Source: Bacteroidota bacterium (GTDB lineage: Bacteria > Bacteroidota > Bacteroidia > Chitinophagales > Saprospiraceae). From it: a stretch of DNA of 64,000 nt. Of the stretch, positions 8,154 to 16,487 are shown piece after piece. The notes below the pieces were generated by a model that saw nothing but the letters and a program-made list of their open reading frames with translations, searched no databases and was not told the DNA's origin. The translations under genes were made by a program, and so were the position numbers. The number at the start of each line of letters is the position of its first letter. Position 1 is the stretch's first letter. The stretch lies in assembly GCA_018222965.1 (NCBI GenBank), contig JAAEZH010000004.1:1-64000 (forward strand). The letters are read 5' to 3'.

Positions 8154-9260
8154 TTAATATTCTTCCCACCAGGCTTTGGATTTGGGTTCATCGCCCATGA
8201 CAACCAGTTCGCCGATTTGGGGAGTGCATATTTTTATGCCGCTTTCGCGGGATGCTTTTACAAATCGTTGAATGGGATCTTTCCAGGGATGTGGAGCCAG
8301 GGCAAATCCTCCCCAATGAACAGGGATAGAAAGTTTCACTTGTGCGTCGATGGCAGCTTTGGCTGTTTGCTCAGGAAATAGATGGATGGGTTTCCAGAGT
8401 TTGTAGTATTGGCCGCATTCCATAAATCCCCAGTCAAAGGGGCCATACTTTTCACCTACTGCTTTGAAATGGTCTTCGTAGCCACCATCTCCACTCCAGT
8501 AGATGCTGTGGGTTTCAGTTTTGAAAACCCATCCCCCCCAAAGGGATTTAGTGCGATCGTTGAATCCTCGTCCGGAAAAGTGCTGATTCGGGGTGAAGGC
8601 TATCAGAATGTTTCCGAGCTGCATTTCTTCCCACCAGTCAAATTCCCGAATGTGTTGTGGGTTTACGCCCCATCGCTCCAGGTGACGTGCAGCTCCCATC
8701 GCCACATAAAATTTCCGGACTTTATGTTTCAAAACCTTAAAACTGGCAAAGTCCAAATGATCGTAATGATCATGGGTCAAGAATACGGCATCAATAGGGG
8801 GCAGATTATCTATTAATGCCAGGGTATTCATGCTAAATCTAGGAGTAGCAACAGGGGCGGTTGGAGAAGCATTTTGGCCAAACATAGGATCGATCAGGAA
8901 ATTTTTTCCTGCTATCTGCAGGAGTAGTACCGAGTGTCCATACCAAATGAACTTAGGTTTGGATGTGTTGCTAAGGAAACGTTCTCGCTCAAGAGGTACT
9001 ACCGGAATAGGGCGGGATGGCATTTTATCGATGCGCCCGAAATACATCTTGCGGATCAGATGGGGCATTTGGGTGATACCCACATCCATATCTACTGCTT
9101 TGGAGTTGTCGAAGTTGTTGCCGTTCCATTGTCTGGATCGTTTGTATAATTCTTTGTGTTTCCTTTTAATGCGTCCGCCAAATTGCGGACTCTGCATGTA
9201 GAGGAACAGCAAAAAAATCAGCAACAGGAAAACGGCAAGGATGATTAACAAGACCTTCAT
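8154..9260 (-). CDS. NAPE-PLD/UlaG-like MBL-fold hydrolase, membrane-anchored
   Basis: A 368-residue protein with one N-terminal membrane segment (VLLIILAVFLLLIFLLFLY, residues 3-21) followed by a metallo-beta-lactamase domain of the N-acyl-phosphatidylethanolamine phospholipase D-like type. Metal-site motifs are FIWYGHSVLLL, DPMFGQ, THDHYDHLD, YWSGDGGY and PVHWGGFALAPH. NAPE-PLD-like bacterial proteins are lipid-modifying hydrolases or lactonases; the substrate here cannot be assigned. The hydrophobic N-terminus argues for action at a membrane. It is the first gene of a minus-strand run followed by the DUF1801 remnant, the barrel protein and another MBL hydrolase. Confidence 0.82.
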   Translation of the reverse strand: MKVLLIILAVFLLLIFLLFLYMQSPQFGGRIKRKHKELYKRSRQWNGNNFDNSKAVDMDVGITQMPHLIRKMYFGRIDKMPSRPIPVVPLERERFLSNTSKPKFIWYGHSVLLLQIAGKNFLIDPMFGQNASPTAPVATPRFSMNTLALIDNLPPIDAVFLTHDHYDHLDFASFKVLKHKVRKFYVAMGAARHLERWGVNPQHIREFDWWEEMQLGNILIAFTPNQHFSGRGFNDRTKSLWGGWVFKTETHSIYWSGDGGYEDHFKAVGEKYGPFDWGFMECGQYYKLWKPIHLFPEQTAKAAIDAQVKLSIPVHWGGFALAPHPWKDPIQRFVKASRESGIKICTPQIGELVVMGDEPKSKAWWEEY

Positions 9261-9318
9261 GCAATTATTCTTTGGGGGGTTGGGGCAAAGTTAAAATTAC
9301 AAAATAGACATCCGATTT

Positions 9319-10317
9319 TTATCCGAAAACGATCCAAAGGACCAAACTAAAAACCAAAAAGAACCCATTGAGGATTGCCACCTGAAAAAGGACCTGATCC
9401 GGCGGATCTTTCCAGGCAAACAAAAAACCCAGACTGCCGGCAATAATCAGGAGCGAAAGCAAATGAAACATCCCAAGGGGGAAATGCAAATCTGACATGA
9501 GTTCTAACGAATAATCCCTGTTATTGATCACTACTTTTTTTACCGACCTGAAAATGGGCGAATGTTTAATGGTGGCTGGTTTGTTTATAAATTCGGGATA
9601 CCAGTATTGGCGGGTAGAAAAGCGTATTCCTGATTCTGTTTTATAGTTCCCTCCAAGGTCTTTTTGGTCGTCAAAATCAAGTATTCCTGGACTTTTCAGG
9701 CGATTTGTCTTTACGATGGTTTCTGTCTTTTGTTTGGTGGGAAGAAAGAAGTAATCAATGGTGTACAAAAGAAAGGTAAGCAGGACGGCCCCCTGTATCA
9801 GTTGCATCACGCGCCTTTTGTTTGTTTGTTTTAAGTCCTTTTGTACGATTTCCATCGCCGGCGGAGGTGGTTGGTGGTTTTGCCTTTTTTTCCAGGCGGC
9901 TTCGATTTTTTTGAAGGCTTCAATCACTCTGGGAATGTGCTCAAAAGTAGGATGCGGACGGAATGTATGTTCTTTATAATTGTAGGTTCTAAATCGGGGC
10001 TTGGAGCGGGTTAGAATATGAATGGTTCCGCTTTTGTCGCCGTATTCTTCGTAGGTTATTTTCCAGATATCTGTATGGGGTATATAGTAAACCCGGCTTT
10101 TGCCCAGCCCAAATTTATTGAGCGTGAAAATGAAATAGTTTTCTGTAACTCGATAGGACGTTTTATTTCGTCCCATAAAGTCAAACAGGTTGGGCAGGAA
10201 TCCTACGAAAGAGGTCAGGATAAGAACCAGGAAAAAGCTAACAAAGAAATAAGCCTGAAAAATGAGCAGACTTAAGCCGCCTGCCGCTGCCGCGATCCCG
10301 AAGGTGAAAAAGACCAT
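9319..10317 (-). CDS. Membrane protein of unknown function
   Basis: A 332-residue protein with four or five hydrophobic segments: two near the N-terminus (TFGIAAAAGGLSLLIF; FVSFFLVLILTSFVGFL), one near residue 175 and two at the C-terminus (LLSLLIIAGSLGFLFAW; ILNGFFLVFSLVLWIVF). Between them are a basic cytoplasmic-looking region and a soluble domain. I do not recognise a family. The frame is open upstream of the ATG at 10317 for 39 more codons, back to a CTG at 10434 that lies directly after an in-frame stop. The added residues (with a WAGHPQRGFLVKQP segment) look like a natural hydrophilic N-terminus, so the true start may be the non-canonical CTG. It is monocistronic. Confidence 0.65.
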   Translation of the reverse strand: MVFFTFGIAAAAGGLSLLIFQAYFFVSFFLVLILTSFVGFLPNLFDFMGRNKTSYRVTENYFIFTLNKFGLGKSRVYYIPHTDIWKITYEEYGDKSGTIHILTRSKPRFRTYNYKEHTFRPHPTFEHIPRVIEAFKKIEAAWKKRQNHQPPPPAMEIVQKDLKQTNKRRVMQLIQGAVLLTFLLYTIDYFFLPTKQKTETIVKTNRLKSPGILDFDDQKDLGGNYKTESGIRFSTRQYWYPEFINKPATIKHSPIFRSVKKVVINNRDYSLELMSDLHFPLGMFHLLSLLIIAGSLGFLFAWKDPPDQVLFQVAILNGFFLVFSLVLWIVFG

Positions 10318-10542
10318 AGAAGCAGGGCCGGCAATGAAATTTATAAAACCGGAGGTATTTGGTTGTTTGACGAGAAATCCTCGTTGTGGATGTCCGGCCC
10401 AAATGGTTTTGTCGCTATGCGTGTCTGTTTTCAGGGTTCAATGGTTTTATTTAAGGTAGGTATTAAAACCATTTTGAGGAAATCCATTCGACGAAAGTCA
10501 AAAAAGCATCTGTGTAGGGCGAAAAATTGGGAGCACTCGTTT

Positions 10543-10620
10543 TCAACCTGTCAGGTCGGCAACCTGACAGGTCGCCGACCCGTCAGGTTGCCGACCTGAC
10601 AGGTCCAAAATAAACGTTTA
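10543..10620. repeat. Doubly palindromic REP-like element, copy 1
   Basis: A 59-bp core made of two hairpins. The first pairs CCTGTCAGG (10547-10555) with CCTGACAGG (10563-10571) around the loop TCGGCAA. The second pairs CCCGTCAGG (10579-10587) with CCTGACAGG (10595-10603) around the loop TTGCCGA. The two halves are also complementary to each other, so the whole can fold as one long stem or a cruciform. It is followed by CCAAAATAAACGTTTA, which ends 6 bp before the stop codon of the peroxidase gene. Identical cores occur at 13348 and 19002 in the same orientation. Confidence 0.9.
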
Positions 10621-10626
10621 GCAAAT

Positions 10627-11964
10627 CTAAAACGGATCGCTCCATTTTTCATTGGTGTAGACATCGCTTCCAGCGAGTGTTTTAAGGAAAGCGATAACTG
10701 CTTCTTTTTCACCATCTGTCATTTGAAGCTTTTGTCCGGGACCATTTGGGCCGCCGCCGCGAAGGCGTACATCCAGTGCATTATTTACTCCGGGATCAAA
10801 AACGAGCTCGTTGTAGTGGTCGAGTACTTCCTCCATGGTAGCCAGACTGCCATCGTGCATGAAAGGACCATTTTCTGTTCCGTCTGGCTTGAAAAGATCT
10901 CGAAGGCTTGGTGCCCGGGTAACTGTCAGGTCAGTGAGGTCAGGATTGTTGGCGACACGGATCAGGCCATTGTTGAGCGATGCCGGATCGATATCAAATT
11001 CCGGGCCGCGGTGGCATCCCTGGCAGCCGAGCCCGCCATCGACCCGCTCTCCGGCAGGATTGAAAACGGGTGGCGCAAGAAAGAGCTGTTTGCCCTGGTT
11101 TTCCTGCTGGGTAAAATTGGGGAAAGGCTGGAGAATATTGTTGGTGCCTGCCAGCCCGGCATCGTATTTACTATCGAAAGACTGGATGCTGCGCACAAAT
11201 TGAGCCAGCGCACTTTGGATTCGCACCTCAGTGACTTCGGGCGTGCCATAAACATAGTTAAACAGTTCCTGGTAGTAGTCGGTGGCTTCCAGGCGATCGA
11301 TAAGGTCATCAAGCGACGGATCCCCATTGAGACCACTGAAACCCATTTCTGCGTGATCCTGGATTGGCATGGTGGTTTGTTGCTCAAGCGAAGCAGCACG
11401 CTCGTCCCAAAAGAACCGGATCTCCTCGCTAAAACGAGCATTAATCAGGCGCATGGAATGCCTGCCTGTTTGGTCATTGGCTCCTTCACTAAGTATCTCC
11501 GGATCGGAGAAGGCAATAGCTTGTTGGTGGCAGTCGGCACAGGCGGTGCTGTAATCTGCCGATAAGCCGCGATCGTAAAACAAGACCCTACCCAGGGTCG
11601 CACCTGCATCTGTGATCGGATTTACATTGGTGTTGTCCTTGTTTATGTAATTGGGAATTGGCTGATTGGCATAATTATACAGACTGTTGAGGTCGATGCG
11701 TCCATTAAAGGTCTCGTCAATGGCGGTGCTGTTGTCATTGTGTGAGTCATCAGTGTCTTCATTATTGGCAACATAGCCATCGGGTTGTTGGCATTCCTGA
11801 ATGCTTGTATCTGGATCTCCGAGTCCGTCGCTATCTGCATCGAGAAACCAGGTTTGCAAGTCGCATGGATCGGGATCGTCTTTTTTACAGGCATTTGTCA
11901 ATACAAACAAACAAAGGAGAAAGGCGGAGAGGGTGTTAAGCGAAAATGATGTTTTGGATAGCAT
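10627..11964 (-). CDS. Diheme cytochrome c peroxidase family lipoprotein
   Basis: A 445-residue member of the bacterial cytochrome c peroxidase/MauG family. The signal peptide ends in a lipobox (VLTNAC, Cys about 26). A short calcium-binding thrombospondin-3-like segment follows (FLDADSDGLGDP), with a repeat-like DTDDSHND tail. The catalytic part has two heme c sites, CADCH near residue 142 and CQGCH near residue 314, and ends with the family's FMHDGSLATMEEVLDHYN. Such enzymes reduce peroxide or oxidise protein and small-molecule substrates in the periplasm; which one applies here is not clear. It is the last gene after the sigma factor, anti-sigma candidate and CpxP-like genes, and stops just before REP copy 1. 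Confidence 0.88.
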   Translation of the reverse strand: MLSKTSFSLNTLSAFLLCLFVLTNACKKDDPDPCDLQTWFLDADSDGLGDPDTSIQECQQPDGYVANNEDTDDSHNDNSTAIDETFNGRIDLNSLYNYANQPIPNYINKDNTNVNPITDAGATLGRVLFYDRGLSADYSTACADCHQQAIAFSDPEILSEGANDQTGRHSMRLINARFSEEIRFFWDERAASLEQQTTMPIQDHAEMGFSGLNGDPSLDDLIDRLEATDYYQELFNYVYGTPEVTEVRIQSALAQFVRSIQSFDSKYDAGLAGTNNILQPFPNFTQQENQGKQLFLAPPVFNPAGERVDGGLGCQGCHRGPEFDIDPASLNNGLIRVANNPDLTDLTVTRAPSLRDLFKPDGTENGPFMHDGSLATMEEVLDHYNELVFDPGVNNALDVRLRGGGPNGPGQKLQMTDGEKEAVIAFLKTLAGSDVYTNEKWSDPF

Positions 11965-12038
11965 ATTATTAGGGATTTTGGTCTTTAGACGATCCTTAGA
12001 CTCTAATCCTTCGCCCGGGGTTTATTTTTTTGGAAAAG

Positions 12039-12497
12039 TTATTGGGGAGGCCGGGGAGCACCCGAAGCAAACAGTCGTGCAAGATCTTCGCTAAGTTGCT
12101 CAAATGCAGGTAGTTGGTCGGGTGTGCACAATTCTTTTATAGACTCAAAATGATTGTAATGAACCTGTTCAATTTCCATTTGAAGGCTGCCCAGATGCTC
12201 GATAATGTTTTCTTTTCGTTGCAAATCTTCGCTGATTAGCTGTTTGTACAGGTCTTGTTTTAGTTGGCGAATTTCTTCCTGCTTTTCGCGAATTTGCTGT
12301 TGGTGTTCGCGGATCAGTTTTTCGTAATCTGCAGCTTGTTGGTCGTTAAAGTTCAACTGGCTGATTATGATTTCCCGGACCTGTGGGTTTGGCAGATGAG
12401 GCGGTGGGCCGGGCTTAAAAAACAGAAAGGTCATCAGTGCCAGATTAAGCAGGACGAGCAAAGAGAGGGCAACAACTAACCACTTCGTTTTATTCAT
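12039..12497 (-). CDS. Spy/CpxP-like periplasmic heavy-metal/stress protein
   Basis: A 152-residue protein with an N-terminal membrane anchor (WLVVALSLLVLLNLALMTFLFF) and a helical, Glu/Gln-rich periplasmic domain (about residues 40-125) with a predicted helical hairpin. This matches the Spy/CpxP/ZraP-type 'heavy-metal sensor' fold (PF13801-like), although the LTxxQ signature is weak (LNFNDQQAADY, LCTPDQLPAFEQL). It overlaps the preceding anti-sigma-like gene by 8 nt through ATGAATAA, indicating translational coupling. With that gene and the ECF sigma factor it forms a plausible envelope-stress module, the CpxP-like protein serving as sensor or chaperone. Confidence 0.75.
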   Translation of the reverse strand: MNKTKWLVVALSLLVLLNLALMTFLFFKPGPPPHLPNPQVREIIISQLNFNDQQAADYEKLIREHQQQIREKQEEIRQLKQDLYKQLISEDLQRKENIIEHLGSLQMEIEQVHYNHFESIKELCTPDQLPAFEQLSEDLARLFASGAPRPPQ

Positions 12498-12768
12498 AAT
12501 AGAGTTGGTTTGATGTGTTTAATTCCAGGGCATCGGCCACAGAATTGATTTGATTATTCTGATGATTAGGCTCAGAACTGTTAATAATCAGGAAAATATT
12601 CAGGCAAAGCAGTATTCCCAATGCCAGGCTTCCGCCGAATGCCCAACTAATGGGTAGGCGGTTTTTTTCCCGAGCTTCGATTTTTGCCTCGATCCGCGTA
12701 AAAAGGAAGGGTGGCGCGCTTACCTTTTTAATCCTTTTTAGTTGATTTGTTGGATCTGTTTCTTTCAT
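12490..12768 (-). CDS. Small membrane anti-sigma factor candidate
   Basis: A 92-residue protein with a basic N-terminal cytoplasmic part (LKRIKKVSAPPFLFTRIEAKI) and one central membrane helix (ISWAFGGSLALGILLCLNIFLII), then a short periplasmic tail. No sequence family is recognisable, but its position between an ECF sigma gene and a CpxP-like gene is that of a membrane anti-sigma factor. The APPFLFTRIEAKIE stretch is reminiscent of Bacteroidota anti-sigma-like proteins. The frame is open to a start at 12816 overlapping the sigma gene by 26 nt. The ATG at 12768 has AGAG just upstream and is preferred. Its stop is embedded in ATGAATAA with the next start. Confidence 0.65.
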   Translation of the reverse strand: MKETDPTNQLKRIKKVSAPPFLFTRIEAKIEAREKNRLPISWAFGGSLALGILLCLNIFLIINSSEPNHQNNQINSVADALELNTSNQLYYE

Positions 12769-12790
12769 CTCTAAGAGTTTGACGATTCTT

Positions 12791-13333
12791 TTAGTTTTTT
12801 CCTTCGCTTTGGTCAATCTTTTTTTGAAGATTCTTTCGGGCGCGGGAAAGAAGCGATTCCACAGCTTTTTCGGTTGTCTTTAAAATGCCTGCAATTTCCT
12901 TTTGAGAAAGGCCATCAATGGCTTTGAGGATAAGGGCTGATTTTTGTTTTTCCGGGAGGTCGTTGATGTGTTTGAAGAGTTGTTGTAAAGCCTCCTGATC
13001 TTCCAACTGGATGCCGGGATGCCGAAAATCGGAACCAGCCTTTAGCGTTTCACTTGTAGGACCTGAAAAAAGCGGCAGCAGAATTCCAAAACGTTTGCGC
13101 CTCTTTTTTGCTTTCAGAAAATCCAGGCATTTGTTGATACCGATGCGGTAAATCCAGGTTTTGAGGCTGGAATCATCCCGGAAGTGGTCGATGTTTTGAT
13201 ATACTTTTAGAAAGACATCCTGAGTGACTTCCTCCGCATCCGCTTCGTTTTGCAGGTAGTTTAGACACAGATTGAAAACCAGGTCTGAATACTGCTCATA
13301 CAATAACCGAAAAGATTGGTTGGAAGGAGGCAT
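12791..13333 (-). CDS. ECF-type RNA polymerase sigma factor
   Basis: A 180-residue sigma-70 family protein of the extracytoplasmic-function type. Region 2 spans YEQYSDLVFNLCLNYLQNEADAEEVTQDVFLKVY..LKTWIYRIGINKCLDFLK (residues about 9-85). Region 4 spans LPEKQKSALILKAIDGLSQKEIAGILKTTEKAVESLLSRAR (about 125-168), with a DNA-binding helix-turn-helix. It heads a four-gene minus-strand group with the membrane anti-sigma candidate, the CpxP-like protein and a diheme peroxidase, so it likely responds to envelope or redox stress. REP copy 2 lies about 15 bp upstream of the start and separates it from the DUF4269 gene. Confidence 0.9.
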   Translation of the reverse strand: MPPSNQSFRLLYEQYSDLVFNLCLNYLQNEADAEEVTQDVFLKVYQNIDHFRDDSSLKTWIYRIGINKCLDFLKAKKRRKRFGILLPLFSGPTSETLKAGSDFRHPGIQLEDQEALQQLFKHINDLPEKQKSALILKAIDGLSQKEIAGILKTTEKAVESLLSRARKNLQKKIDQSEGKN

Positions 13334-13347
13334 TAGGTGTTGTTTTT

Positions 13348-13429
13348 TTCAACCTGTCAGGTCGGCAACCTGACAGGTCGCCGACCCGTCAGGTTGCCGA
13401 CCTGACAGGTCCAAAAAGATAAACGTTTA
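13348..13429. repeat. Doubly palindromic REP-like element, copy 2
   Basis: Same 59-bp double-hairpin core as at 10543, followed by CCAAAAAGATAAACGTTTA (a 3-nt insertion compared with copies 1 and 3). It fills the gap between the stop of the DUF4269 gene (13432) and the start of the sigma factor gene (13333) on the minus strand, and lies in the same orientation as the other copies. It could act as a transcription terminator or as an mRNA 3'-end stabiliser between the two units. Confidence 0.9.
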
Positions 13430-13431
13430 AT

Positions 13432-13950
13432 TTATTCCAATGCGAATAACGCCTCATAAGAATCTCCGTCCAGGCCCAATATTTGTGCAAATGCAGGCTC
13501 TGTCTTTTGTCCCGACCTTTTTAAGGCTATAACTTGTTCCCGAAAATCAGCTCCATGCTTTCGGAGGAGTTGGTGCTCAATAAGGAGATGGCGGTAAGCA
13601 TCCTGCCGTACAACCGGAAGATTTTGACCAAAGATCTCAATCTCAAAATGGAGACCCCGAAAACAAGCAATAAGAGATTCCCGCCCCCGGATGGAGATTT
13701 GCTGGGTTTTATATTGCGGGAAGTGACTGTAAAGTGCAGAAAGCCTTTCGGCGAAAGCCGCCAGATCAGCTACCTCACAAAGAATATCGAGGTCGCTTTC
13801 AGGAATATCGATCTCCAGGGGAATCGTCCCGGCTAAAACGGGGTCGTAATCAGATAGGTTTTCAAAGATCCCCAGTTGCTGCAATTCCTGCCAGGCCAGT
13901 TGTTGCCTGGGCATACCGTTAAGCAAATACCGGGGATCTTTGAAGTTCAT
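13432..13950 (-). CDS. DUF4269 family protein (nucleotidyltransferase-like)
   Basis: A 172-residue protein matching DUF4269. The hallmark is an N-terminal region with AGTIPLEIDIPESDLDILCEV (residues about 42-62), an arrangement like the catalytic-site strand of nucleotidyltransferase folds: a Gly, then DxD-type acidic residues in SDLDIL. The middle part LHFEIEIFGQ supplies a further acidic residue. Function and substrate of the family are unknown. It begins one base after the stop of the VWA lipoprotein gene on the same strand, so the two are probably cotranscribed. Confidence 0.8.
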   Translation of the reverse strand: MNFKDPRYLLNGMPRQQLAWQELQQLGIFENLSDYDPVLAGTIPLEIDIPESDLDILCEVADLAAFAERLSALYSHFPQYKTQQISIRGRESLIACFRGLHFEIEIFGQNLPVVRQDAYRHLLIEHQLLRKHGADFREQVIALKRSGQKTEPAFAQILGLDGDSYEALFALE

Positions 13951-15414
13951 TTACAATCCTTGAGCCGCTTCAACAATGTTTTGAAATTCGGCTTTGAGGA
14001 AATGCTCGTCGGTCAATTCAGCCATGTTGAGCCACTGAATTACGCTGTTGTAAGTGCTGCTTCCGGTATATTGAGAATCTGTCAGTAACATGGAGTATGC
14101 CGCAATGGAAGCTGTAAATTGCATAAAATCGGATGCATCCTCAAAAGAAGTATTGTTGTCATAAATGTCCAATTCCATAGGGATGCTGCTGTTTGCATCG
14201 GGCAATTTGTAGTTGAAATCGATGGTGAAGGCTTCTATGTCTTCGGTGTTGCCGCCTGATGCAGGCACGATCTCATACAAGGCCGTGATGCTTTGTCCGG
14301 AACCTATTTCTCCGGCATCTTTGGTGTCGTCTTCAAAGTCCTCTTCAGCAAGCAGTCGATTTTCATATCCGATCAGGCGATAAGCTTCTACGATTTCCGG
14401 ATTGAAAGTTACCTGGACTTTAACGTCTTTCGCTACTGTGTAGAATTTATTGGCTTCATAAATGAACACCTTTTTCAGCTGTTCCAACTTGTCGAGATAC
14501 TCGTAGTTGCCGTTTCCGTGATTGGCGATTTGCTCAAGCGTAGCGTCGTTCAGATTGCCACGACCAACGCCCAAAACAGTAATGAAAATACCGGATTCCC
14601 GCTTTTCTTCAATCAGGTCGATCAATTCATCATGATCGGTAATTCCAACATTGAAGTCACCATCGGTACCGATAATGATCCGGTTGTTTCCGTTGGGAAC
14701 TTTGTATGCTTCAGCAATCTGATAGGCAGTTACAATGCCCTCCGCTCCGGCTGTACTTCCGCCTGCGCCAAGCTTGTCGATGGCTTTGATAATCTTGCTT
14801 TTCTGAGCACCTGAAGTAGATTCAAGGACTATGTCTGCACTGCCTGCATAAGTTACGATTGCAATGCGGTCGGCATCGTCCATGGTGTTTACAAAAAGCT
14901 TGAAGCCTTGTTTGAGTAAATCCAGTTTGTCCTCCGAATTCATGGAGCCTGAAACATCGATGAGGAAAACGTAGTTTGAGGGGGGCAGATCTTCTTCCGC
15001 AATTGGCTTGCCTTTGAGACCGATTCGGATGAGTTTGTTGTCGGTATTCCAGGGACAGGTAGCCACTTCTCCATTCAGACTAACCGGGTGTGCTCCTCCA
15101 TCGAATGGATAGTCGAGATTAAAGAAGTTAATCAGTTCTTCCGTGCGAATAGCTGCTTTGGGCGGAAGCTGGTTTTCCTGAGTGATGAAGCGGCGCATAT
15201 TGGTATAAGAGGCACCATCTGCATCAATGGAAAATGTAGAAACAGCCTGTTCGGAAACATCAATGAATGGATTTTCCTCCAGATCTTCGTAATTGTCACC
15301 GGTAGCAGGGGATGGATCCGCAAAGCCATTATCAAGGGCGTAGTTTGCGTATTCTTTCGAACAGGAAGATGCCAGGAGTAATCCGAGAATAGATAATAGC
15401 AGGAGTCTTTGCAT
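13951..15414 (-). CDS. VWA-domain lipoprotein (YfbK-type, DUF3520)
   Basis: A 487-residue lipoprotein (signal LLLASSC, acylated Cys about 18). Three parts are visible. The von Willebrand N-terminal domain comes first (FSIDADGASYTNMRRFI ... EELINFFNLDYP). A VWA domain follows with an intact metal-ion adhesion site (DVSGSMNSED near residue 153; GGSTAG; GTDGDFNVG). Last is a C-terminal DUF3520 region ending with LTDSQYTGS and QWLNMAEL. This order matches YfbK-like proteins, which are surface or periplasmic and thought to mediate metal-dependent binding. It sits between a small secreted protein and the DUF4269 gene in a minus-strand run. The C-terminal segment seems complete. Confidence 0.88.
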   Translation of the reverse strand: MQRLLLLSILGLLLASSCSKEYANYALDNGFADPSPATGDNYEDLEENPFIDVSEQAVSTFSIDADGASYTNMRRFITQENQLPPKAAIRTEELINFFNLDYPFDGGAHPVSLNGEVATCPWNTDNKLIRIGLKGKPIAEEDLPPSNYVFLIDVSGSMNSEDKLDLLKQGFKLFVNTMDDADRIAIVTYAGSADIVLESTSGAQKSKIIKAIDKLGAGGSTAGAEGIVTAYQIAEAYKVPNGNNRIIIGTDGDFNVGITDHDELIDLIEEKRESGIFITVLGVGRGNLNDATLEQIANHGNGNYEYLDKLEQLKKVFIYEANKFYTVAKDVKVQVTFNPEIVEAYRLIGYENRLLAEEDFEDDTKDAGEIGSGQSITALYEIVPASGGNTEDIEAFTIDFNYKLPDANSSIPMELDIYDNNTSFEDASDFMQFTASIAAYSMLLTDSQYTGSSTYNSVIQWLNMAELTDEHFLKAEFQNIVEAAQGL

Positions 15415-15495
15415 TTGGTTGAAATTTTGGGAATTAAGTTTGTTCCACTTTCTTCAACGTAACATCGATCCAATTCGATGTCCTGCCAGGTTAAT

Positions 15496-15993
15496 TTATG
15501 TATACTTTCGAATATAATCTGCCAGTTTGCCCTTCTCTTGCATCTTGATGAACTTTTCCACATTGCGGTCTTTATTCAGGAGTGCACGATATCGGTTGTA
15601 GTAGTTGATCACCGCTTCCAGTCCGGCGAGATTGCCTGCAAAATTTGTCTTTTCACCGGTGAGGAGCGCATGTCGGGTCCATCCTCCGAGGTAGATGGAA
15701 AGCAGCTCTGGGGATGATTCTGCGAAAGTGATGAAATGCTCGTTTAATTCTACGGTGACATTGGGTGCGCCCATAAGCCATTGGAGCAAAAAGGCTGAAG
15801 CTTCCTGCCGCTTTTCCTGCTGTTCCTTCGGAGATGTATTGTTGAGGAAATCGACACAGGCAATTACCTGTCTTTCGTAAAAAGCAAAATCTTCTGCGGT
15901 TTCGAGTTTGTAGTCAGAAGGTACTTCAAATTGCTGTGCAAATACCTGATTCAGGCTAAAGAACAGGCAGAAAGCGAGGAGTAATGTCTTCAT
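15496..15993 (-). CDS. Secreted protein of unknown function
   Basis: A 165-residue protein with a clear Sec signal peptide (MKTLLLAFCLFFSLNQVFAQ) and a mature, helical, mixed-charge domain. I do not recognise a family. An in-frame start at 16047 would add 18 basic residues before the signal peptide, so the ATG at 15993 is chosen. The gene lies in a same-strand run with an RDD membrane protein upstream (57-bp gap) and the VWA lipoprotein 81 bp downstream, so it may be a periplasmic component of that group. Confidence 0.7.
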   Translation of the reverse strand: MKTLLLAFCLFFSLNQVFAQQFEVPSDYKLETAEDFAFYERQVIACVDFLNNTSPKEQQEKRQEASAFLLQWLMGAPNVTVELNEHFITFAESSPELLSIYLGGWTRHALLTGEKTNFAGNLAGLEAVINYYNRYRALLNKDRNVEKFIKMQEKGKLADYIRKYT

Positions 15994-16049
15994 CTGTTTA
16001 TTTTTTTTTGCCTTCCGGCGAATGTAGGGTTTTTTCAAAAAAAGCACGC

Positions 16050-16454
16050 TCAGGCGCGAACGACTACAGACCCAATGGCTTTGTCGTGAATGGCCCTTTT
16101 TGCGGAATCACCAGAAACGGTTAAGAGGGAAATCCAGCCGAGACTTGCTTTTAAAATAAAACGAAGAATCGCTTTGGGTAGTGTGATGTTTAGATTTGGA
16201 TTCTTCTCCTGCTTTACGCGAATACCGGTAAAATGATGCCCAATAGTTCCACCTGAAAAATGGGTAAAGAGTGGATCATACATTAATAGTATAAACCCAA
16301 TTCCTATGATGCGGAAGGCATTCGATTCAATCTGAATATTTTGTGTGGTTAAAGACAAAATATAAATCACGAGGACAAGAAAAAGGCTGTCGAAGAAGGC
16401 TGCTTTTATCCGATCAATGATCGCAGGATAAGATAAGATTTGACTGGTTTTCAT
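16050..16454 (-). CDS. RDD-family membrane protein
   Basis: A 134-residue inner-membrane protein of the RDD family. The domain's Arg-Asp-type signature is seen at the start (YPAIIDRIKAAFFDSLFLVLVIYILSL), followed by membrane segments near residues 15-35, 48-62 and 100-118, and the family's GGTIGHHFTGIRV and DKAIGSVVV motifs. RDD proteins are small membrane proteins, some linked to ion or metabolite transport; no partner is certain here. It precedes the secreted 165-residue protein and follows the helicase gene on the same strand with a 33-bp gap. Confidence 0.8.
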   Translation of the reverse strand: MKTSQILSYPAIIDRIKAAFFDSLFLVLVIYILSLTTQNIQIESNAFRIIGIGFILLMYDPLFTHFSGGTIGHHFTGIRVKQEKNPNLNITLPKAILRFILKASLGWISLLTVSGDSAKRAIHDKAIGSVVVRA

Positions 16455-16487
16455 AGGGGTTTTTCTTGAAGATACAGATTTTGAAAA

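Noticed and set aside
10723-11565. 280-codon plus-strand frame inside the diheme peroxidase
   Set aside because: Shadow frame antisense to a gene with two heme motifs; no independent signals.
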